Origin: Bacillota bacterium
GTDB lineage: Bacteria > Bacillota > Bacilli > Paenibacillales > NBRC-103111
Assembly (NCBI GenBank): GCA_023386955.1
Contig: JAEWIS010000033.1
Coordinates: forward strand, 124,001-188,000
Length of the DNA: 64,000 nucleotides
Reading direction: 5' to 3'
Part shown: piece by piece, positions 60,363 to 64,000 of the stretch
Layout: the number at the start of each line of letters is the position of its first letter
How positions within the stretch are numbered: the stretch's first letter is position 1
Made by a program: the position numbers and the translations under genes
Notes under the pieces: model-generated
Told to the model about the DNA's origin: nothing
The model's input: the letters and a program-made list of their open reading frames with translations, nothing else
Databases searched by the model: none

Positions 60363-60409
60363 TATACGGTATACCCCTATATGGTATGGTAACTGAGAAT
60401 TATTGTCAA
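60363..60409 (-). promoter_or_regulatory. zosA promoter with two overlapping operator-like palindromes
   Basis: The minus strand has TTGACA (60404-60409), 17 bases, TACCAT (60381-60386). TGAGAAT-T-ATTGTCA (60394-60408) fits the 7-1-7 Fur/PerR pattern at 12 of 14 arm positions and overlaps the -35. ATACC-CCTATAT-GGTAT (60371-60387) covers the -10 and resembles CsoR-family operators. TATACGGTATA (60363-60373) recurs before csoR. Confidence 0.65.
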
Positions 60410-60423
60410 TGTCTCAAAAATGA

Positions 60424-60457
60424 AAAAATCTTGACAGCAACCTGTGCCGTCAAGATT
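60424..60457 (-). terminator. Terminator of the toroid protein gene
   Basis: The minus strand AATCTTGACGGC / GCTGTCAAGATT stem is followed by a T run. It isolates zosA from upstream transcription. Confidence 0.88.
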
Positions 60458-60480
60458 CGTGGGTTATACCATTATTAGTT

Positions 60481-61407
60481 TCAGTCCAGCCGCCCGAATG
60501 CCCGTAAAAACAGCAGCTTCTCAAGCGCTAATCCCGCCTTCCACCAGTTTTCGCTGACAGCAAATTCACGTTCATAGCCGGCCCAGCTCCAGTTCAGGCT
60601 CCAAATCCCTTCCGGGTTCCGGTTGGCAAGCACATAGTCCAGTTCCTTTTCCACAATTGCAGCATTGTCAGCATAACCCAGACCTGCCGGACTATGGATA
60701 AGTGCTGATGGTTTGCAGGCATATCCGCTCCAGTCTCCGGCATCCCGTTCCAGCAGAGCGGTAATCCGCCGCGCGGCAGCTGCCTTCATTTCATTATAAG
60801 CGAATTGCTCCTGCAGCCCGGCCAAAAAGATATACTCAAGCAAGGTAACTACGCATTTGAGCGGATGCATCTCCAGATCCGTCTCCTGCAAAAAAAGCTC
60901 CTCCAGCTCCTTGGCGGTTCTGACCCCGCTTGCATATAACAAGCTGTTCCTGTCAGCATACTGCAGAATAAAGCCGGCCAGAATGGCAGTCGGATTAAAT
61001 CTGCTGCGGGCTGTGCTGTCCGAAGCCGTATTCCACCAGGGCGCATGGGGATATTCATTGTTGGTGGCAATCACATTCCGCCAGGTGTTGCCATCCTTTT
61101 CGTCTCCGCTGTCCAGAAATCTCAGGATCCCCTGAATAACCGGGTGGCCCCGGTCCTCTATATGAAGCTCCAGCAGTATCTCAGCTGCGGTTGCTGTCTG
61201 AATGGGCGAAGAATTGGGATTCCAGGAATCCGCCTCCAGGGCATGCCCGAACCCGCCGTCCTCATTCTGATAAGCAGCCAGTGCCGCCAGCACAGCAGCC
61301 TGTCCGCCATTCTCGAAGTGATACTGCCATCTTGCCAGATCAAGCGGGCGGGCGTTACGGTAAAACCAGTTTTGTATAGCTTGGAAATCCTCCCGTGCAA
61401 GCTTCAT
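60481..61407 (-). CDS. Prenyltransferase-like (alpha/alpha)6 toroid protein of unknown function
   Basis: 308 residues. QNEDGGFGHALEAD and NPEGIWSLNWSWAGY are repeat motifs of squalene-cyclase/prenyltransferase-type toroids, but no catalytic motif of a cyclase is seen. ATG 61407 has AAAGGAG upstream; the earlier in-frame ATG runs across the csoR end. It begins 40 bases after csoR and may be co-transcribed with it. Function unknown. Confidence 0.75.
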   Translation of the reverse strand: MKLAREDFQAIQNWFYRNARPLDLARWQYHFENGGQAAVLAALAAYQNEDGGFGHALEADSWNPNSSPIQTATAAEILLELHIEDRGHPVIQGILRFLDSGDEKDGNTWRNVIATNNEYPHAPWWNTASDSTARSRFNPTAILAGFILQYADRNSLLYASGVRTAKELEELFLQETDLEMHPLKCVVTLLEYIFLAGLQEQFAYNEMKAAAARRITALLERDAGDWSGYACKPSALIHSPAGLGYADNAAIVEKELDYVLANRNPEGIWSLNWSWAGYEREFAVSENWWKAGLALEKLLFLRAFGRLD

Positions 61408-61447
61408 CCTGATTCTCCTTTTATCCAAAAAAAATGATGGACCTGTC

Positions 61448-61723
61448 TTACCCCATCCGTGAAAAATGCTCCACCGCTTTGGCAAAATCGGCAATGGTTT
61501 TTTCCGCGTCTCCATGCTCAATGCCTTCACGGACACAATGCTGCAGATGCCCCTCAAGAATCACCTGGCCCACCTTGTGCAAAGCCGCTTTGGCCGCATT
61601 AATCTGCACCAGAATCTCCTCGCAGGGAACGTCCTTTCCCGCCATATCCGAGATGCCCCGCACCTGTCCTTCGATCCGCTTAAGCCTTGCCTGCACCTTG
61701 GTTACATCCATGCATTGTTTCAT
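61448..61723 (-). CDS. csoR: CsoR-family metal-responsive repressor
   Basis: 91 residues, all-helical DUF156 fold. RLKRIEGQVRGI is the family signature. The metal ligands fit the Cu(I) set Cys-His-Cys (VPCEEIL; GHLQHC), rather than the Cys-Cys set of CstR. ATG 61723 has GGAGAG 6 bases upstream; the longer frame upstream is spurious. A palindrome over its own promoter also occurs before zosA. CueP lies upstream, which supports copper sensing. Confidence 0.92.
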   Translation of the reverse strand: MKQCMDVTKVQARLKRIEGQVRGISDMAGKDVPCEEILVQINAAKAALHKVGQVILEGHLQHCVREGIEHGDAEKTIADFAKAVEHFSRMG

Positions 61724-61762
61724 CTTAAACTCTCCATTCCTCTTGATCACGCTCTCGTTATC

Positions 61763-61795
61763 TATACGGTATATGAACGGAGAAGCCTCTGTCAA
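61763..61795 (-). promoter_or_regulatory. csoR promoter and TATACGGTATA palindrome
   Basis: The minus strand has TTGACA (61790-61795), 16 bases and TATACC (61768-61773). TATACGGTATA (61763-61773) overlaps the -10, consistent with autorepression. The identical 11 bases lie at 60363 before zosA. Confidence 0.65.
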
Positions 61796-62028
61796 TCTTC
61801 CGCTTCCTTGCGCTGCTGTCTTTTGATAGAGAACACAACTGCAATTATCATGGAGCTGAGGAACGTGGTCAATGGCACGTAATACAAAAAAACCGGCATA
61901 AAGATATTTTTGGTATCCACGCCGGTGATATGATTTTGCTCCACGATGTATTGCCCGACCACTCCGCCGATGACGGAATAAACCATGAACAGCCCCATAA
62001 AACTGATGATAAACACCAGACATCCCAT
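61792..62028 (-). CDS. Small two-span membrane protein
   Basis: 78 residues with two membrane helices (LVFIISFMGLFMVYSVIGGVV; FLSSMIIAVVFSI) and a basic, polar C-terminus. GGGAGG precedes the ATG by about 9 bases. It lies between cueP and csoR on the same strand, so a link to metal handling is possible. Family not recognised. Confidence 0.65.
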   Translation of the reverse strand: MGCLVFIISFMGLFMVYSVIGGVVGQYIVEQNHITGVDTKNIFMPVFLYYVPLTTFLSSMIIAVVFSIKRQQRKEAED

Positions 62029-62074
62029 AACAGCTATTCCTCCCGGCCAGGCCGATCTCTATGGACTTTCGGTT

Positions 62075-62599
62075 TTAGGACAACTTCATGGTGGTAACAC
62101 AGGTACGGTCGTTTTCGTTGGTGGTCAAAAGCTCCTCGGAGGATTTCCCGTCATAATCCACCTTCACCTTCACCTTTTCCCCCCGTGGCACCCATAGATC
62201 CAGGAATCCGTTCTGGTAGGTTTGCACTTCCTTGTCCACCAGCACCTTGCCGGAGGTATCCTTTACGCTCACATGCACGGTTTTGTTCGCCAGCTCCCCC
62301 TTGCAGGTAGCGAGATTGTGGTTATAGCAGTTATGCGTATGCTCCACAAATGGGGCAATGGAGAGATAAAATTCATCCTTGGGCATGGGATAGGTTGTTT
62401 GGGAACCGTCATTCTCTACAACCACAAGCTCAGACGTTTTGGCGGATACGGACTTGGCCGTCCGTTTGGCTGAACTGAATTCCTCTATTATTTGTTTGGT
62501 CTTTTCGCCGTTGGGAGAAGCCGGAGCAGCAGCCGGGTCACTCTTCCCGGAGCAGGCCGCCGCAAATACGAGAACCAGCAATATCAAGCTTTTTTTCAA
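62075..62599 (-). CDS. cueP: CueP-family copper-binding lipoprotein
   Basis: 174 residues. TTG start, 6-7 bases after AAGGTGG; the leader ends in a lipobox-like FAAAC, so the mature protein is lipid-anchored outside the membrane. The family motif THNCYNHNLATCKGEL carries the conserved Cys/His, and a third Cys is in DRTCVTTM. CueP of Salmonella stores periplasmic copper and passes it to superoxide dismutase. Here it is on the outer face of a Gram-positive cell, next to a CsoR-type regulator. Confidence 0.88.
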   Translation of the reverse strand: MKKSLILLVLVFAAACSGKSDPAAAPASPNGEKTKQIIEEFSSAKRTAKSVSAKTSELVVVENDGSQTTYPMPKDEFYLSIAPFVEHTHNCYNHNLATCKGELANKTVHVSVKDTSGKVLVDKEVQTYQNGFLDLWVPRGEKVKVKVDYDGKSSEELLTTNENDRTCVTTMKLS

Positions 62600-62669
62600 A
62601 GGGAACCACCTTTCCAATACCAATATTCTACTCATTTATAGTACAGCCGTTTATGAGCCGCAGCAAGCT

Positions 62670-63461
62670 TCAAATCCGGTCCATCGGATATGCAAATTCA
62701 TAACTCTTGGCTGCCGCCCATGCAAAAATCCGGTCCAGCTTCGTTTCCATATCCGCATTCCAGCACTGCTCATGGGTGAACAACACCAGCGTTTGCAGCT
62801 TTCCGGCATAAGCCGGGTCTCCAGCCCAAGCTGACAGGTCTGCAGCCGGATCGGACCAGTTTTCCAGCCGCGGCATGGTTTTGATAAAATATAACGCTTC
62901 CTTCTCATCATAATAAATGCCTTCTTGCTTCAACGCTTCACGCTGGGCCTCATCCAGATACATATCCACTTTCCTGCCGTCGTCACTGGCCAGAAAACCT
63001 TTGGCCCCCGGCGTGCTGTCCCGCCACACCCTGACGTTAACCAAGTTGCCCGAGTTATAATGTGTCCTTCCCAAGGTATCGATATTGCTGTCCGTTGCAA
63101 AGGACCGGAAAGCCGCCATGGTGTTCCGGTAGTGGGAGCGGGCTTCCTCCTCCGGGCATTCATTATAATTGTCCTGCCTAGTGTTGGCATGGAAGGCCAG
63201 CCGCAGCCAGTGGGCATGAGCGGCAAACTCCTCCTTAAACCGTGTTGTCATCTGCCCTAAATTCCAGGTAGCCGGCTCATCGGAATAGAAGCAGTTGAAG
63301 GTAACCACTGCCCCGTACCGGTCATGGAATGCCTTCAGGCACGCCAGCCGCGGATGGTCAAAGATGGAGGAGTATGTTTCCGCTTGGCTGTCGATTTCCC
63401 GCAGCCACAGATACACATCGTCGATGGAAAAATGAACATATGGATTGTCTCTGCTGATCAA
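62670..63461 (-). CDS. Protein of unknown function with a polysaccharide-deacetylase-like start
   Basis: 263 residues. HFSIDDVYLWL near the N-terminus resembles the Asp-Asp metal motif of NodB-fold proteins, and AFHANTRQDN could supply a His. No signal peptide is present and the rest is not recognised. TTG start with AAAGGA about 12 bases upstream, so the start is uncertain. Confidence 0.6.
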   Translation of the reverse strand: MISRDNPYVHFSIDDVYLWLREIDSQAETYSSIFDHPRLACLKAFHDRYGAVVTFNCFYSDEPATWNLGQMTTRFKEEFAAHAHWLRLAFHANTRQDNYNECPEEEARSHYRNTMAAFRSFATDSNIDTLGRTHYNSGNLVNVRVWRDSTPGAKGFLASDDGRKVDMYLDEAQREALKQEGIYYDEKEALYFIKTMPRLENWSDPAADLSAWAGDPAYAGKLQTLVLFTHEQCWNADMETKLDRIFAWAAAKSYEFAYPMDRI

Positions 63462-63560
63462 AAGCTCTCAGATCCTTTCTCAACCTTCACAAAATAATCG
63501 TCATCCATCATAAGTTCCTTGTTCAGCGGCTGATATCCTTTTTTTGAGCAAGGAATTTAT

Positions 63561-63649
63561 TAGGGCGTATCTGAAAACTCCGAGGGGATCAGATTTTAGC
63601 GAATTTCGGCGATGAAAGATGCCCTCAACGAGTTTTCAGACACGGCCTA
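63561..63649. repeat. MITE-like repeat, short copy (89 bp)
   Basis: Ends TAGGGCGTATCTGAAAACTC and, on the other strand, TAGGCCGTGTCTGAAAACTC match at 18 of 20 positions. Inner blocks AACTCCGAGGGG, CAGATTTTAG and GATGAAAGATGCCCTCAA also occur in the long copy at 38608, which has about 75 extra bases in the middle. Its right end gives the TAG stop of the YcaQ-like gene. Confidence 0.8.
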
Positions 63650-64000
63650 GGTACAACACATTTCAGTAGAGTCACAGCGGTTATACTCCTGGAAGCAGGC
63701 GATGCCTGCGAGGATTCGGTCCGTCACATCAGCGCCGTCCACACCATCCTCCAGCCAAATCCGGTTGACTACAAGCATGTTCCGTTTCGGATCAGTCTCC
63801 ATCTCCAGACGTCCCACCAGCTCACTGCCGCACAGGACCGGCAGCACATAATAGCCATACTTCCGCTGGGCAGCGGGAGTGTAGACCTCCCATTTGTATT
63901 CGAAGCCGAACAGGTCAGCAATAAGCTTCCGGTCCCACAGCAGGTTATCCAAAGGCGCAAGAATTCTGGCACAGCCGGTTGTATCGGAGGGCTGGGCGGC
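63647..64000 (-). CDS. C-terminal part of a YcaQ-like winged-helix DNA glycosylase (partial, enters from the right edge)
   Basis: The last 117 codons are in the window and the frame is open to the right edge. LAPLDNLLWDRKLI and YKWEVYTPAAQRKYGYYVLPVL are typical of the YcaQ/DUF1006 family, whose E. coli member repairs interstrand crosslinks. The stop codon TAG is the end of the MITE-like repeat, so the last residues may not be the original ones. Confidence 0.85.
   Translation of the reverse strand, partial: AAQPSDTTGCARILAPLDNLLWDRKLIADLFGFEYKWEVYTPAAQRKYGYYVLPVLCGSELVGRLEMETDPKRNMLVVNRIWLEDGVDGADVTDRILAGIACFQEYNRCDSTEMCCT

Noticed and set aside
61724..62023. N-terminal 100-residue extension of CsoR
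   Set aside because: It runs antiparallel in composition through the small membrane protein gene in another frame and has no domain. A good ribosome site precedes ATG 61723.

Overview
The window looks like chromosome of an endospore-forming Firmicute of the Paenibacillus group. Supporting signs are a near-canonical GerE, an RsiW-type anti-sigma factor, YesM/YesN-type two-component genes, strong AGGAGG ribosome sites, frequent TTG/GTG starts and moderately GC-rich DNA. The genus is an inference. I saw no rRNA, tRNA, CRISPR array, prophage or transposase.

Layout. 0-0.35 kb: two tandem cyclic-di-GMP-I riboswitches with their own promoter, ahead of a secreted protein that leaves the left edge. 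0.4-11 kb: a cell-wall module of two large LPXTG proteins (LPQTG, LPVTG) around a class D sortase. 11-13 kb: a TetR/hydrolase pair. 13-24 kb: a polysaccharide locus (sulfatase, GH105, GH35, YesM/YesN pair, lipoprotein binding protein, divergent AraC regulator). 24-29 kb: a CocE-type hydrolase, M19 dipeptidase and ornithine-cyclodeaminase-like operon, plus an acetyltransferase. 29-33.7 kb: APH-type kinase, KtrB, RsiW, hydrolase and a small membrane protein. 33.8-40 kb: an Mrp antiporter operon whose MrpA and MrpB are one protein. 40-44 kb: an MFS/GntR pair and adenine deaminase under an adenine riboswitch. 44-47 kb: CadA-type ATPase and ArsR-type sensor. 47-53.3 kb: a two-component relic, then a two-component/ABC transporter operon. 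53.5-58 kb: gerE and metabolic singletons, including a frameshifted aspartic protease. 58-62.6 kb: metal cluster (P1B-4 ATPase, toroid protein, CsoR, small membrane protein, CueP). 62.7-64 kb: an unrecognised protein and a YcaQ-like fragment.

Two families of noncoding repeat stand out. One is an element of about 185 bp found four times (5.36, 5.82, 39.95 and 58.14 kb). Each copy has four units of about 25 bp, two direct then two inverted, on a 50-60-50 bp grid. Units agree within a locus but differ between loci. The other is a MITE-like element with TAGGG ends, present as 165 bp between mrpD and mrpE and as 89 bp after the YcaQ-like gene. In both places it supplies the stop codon of the upstream gene. 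Neither family is explained by the genes around it.

Regulation is unusually readable here: cyclic-di-GMP and adenine riboswitches, an early terminator in the mrp leader, a SigW-type promoter on rsiW, and shared operator-like palindromes on csoR and the P1B-4 ATPase gene.
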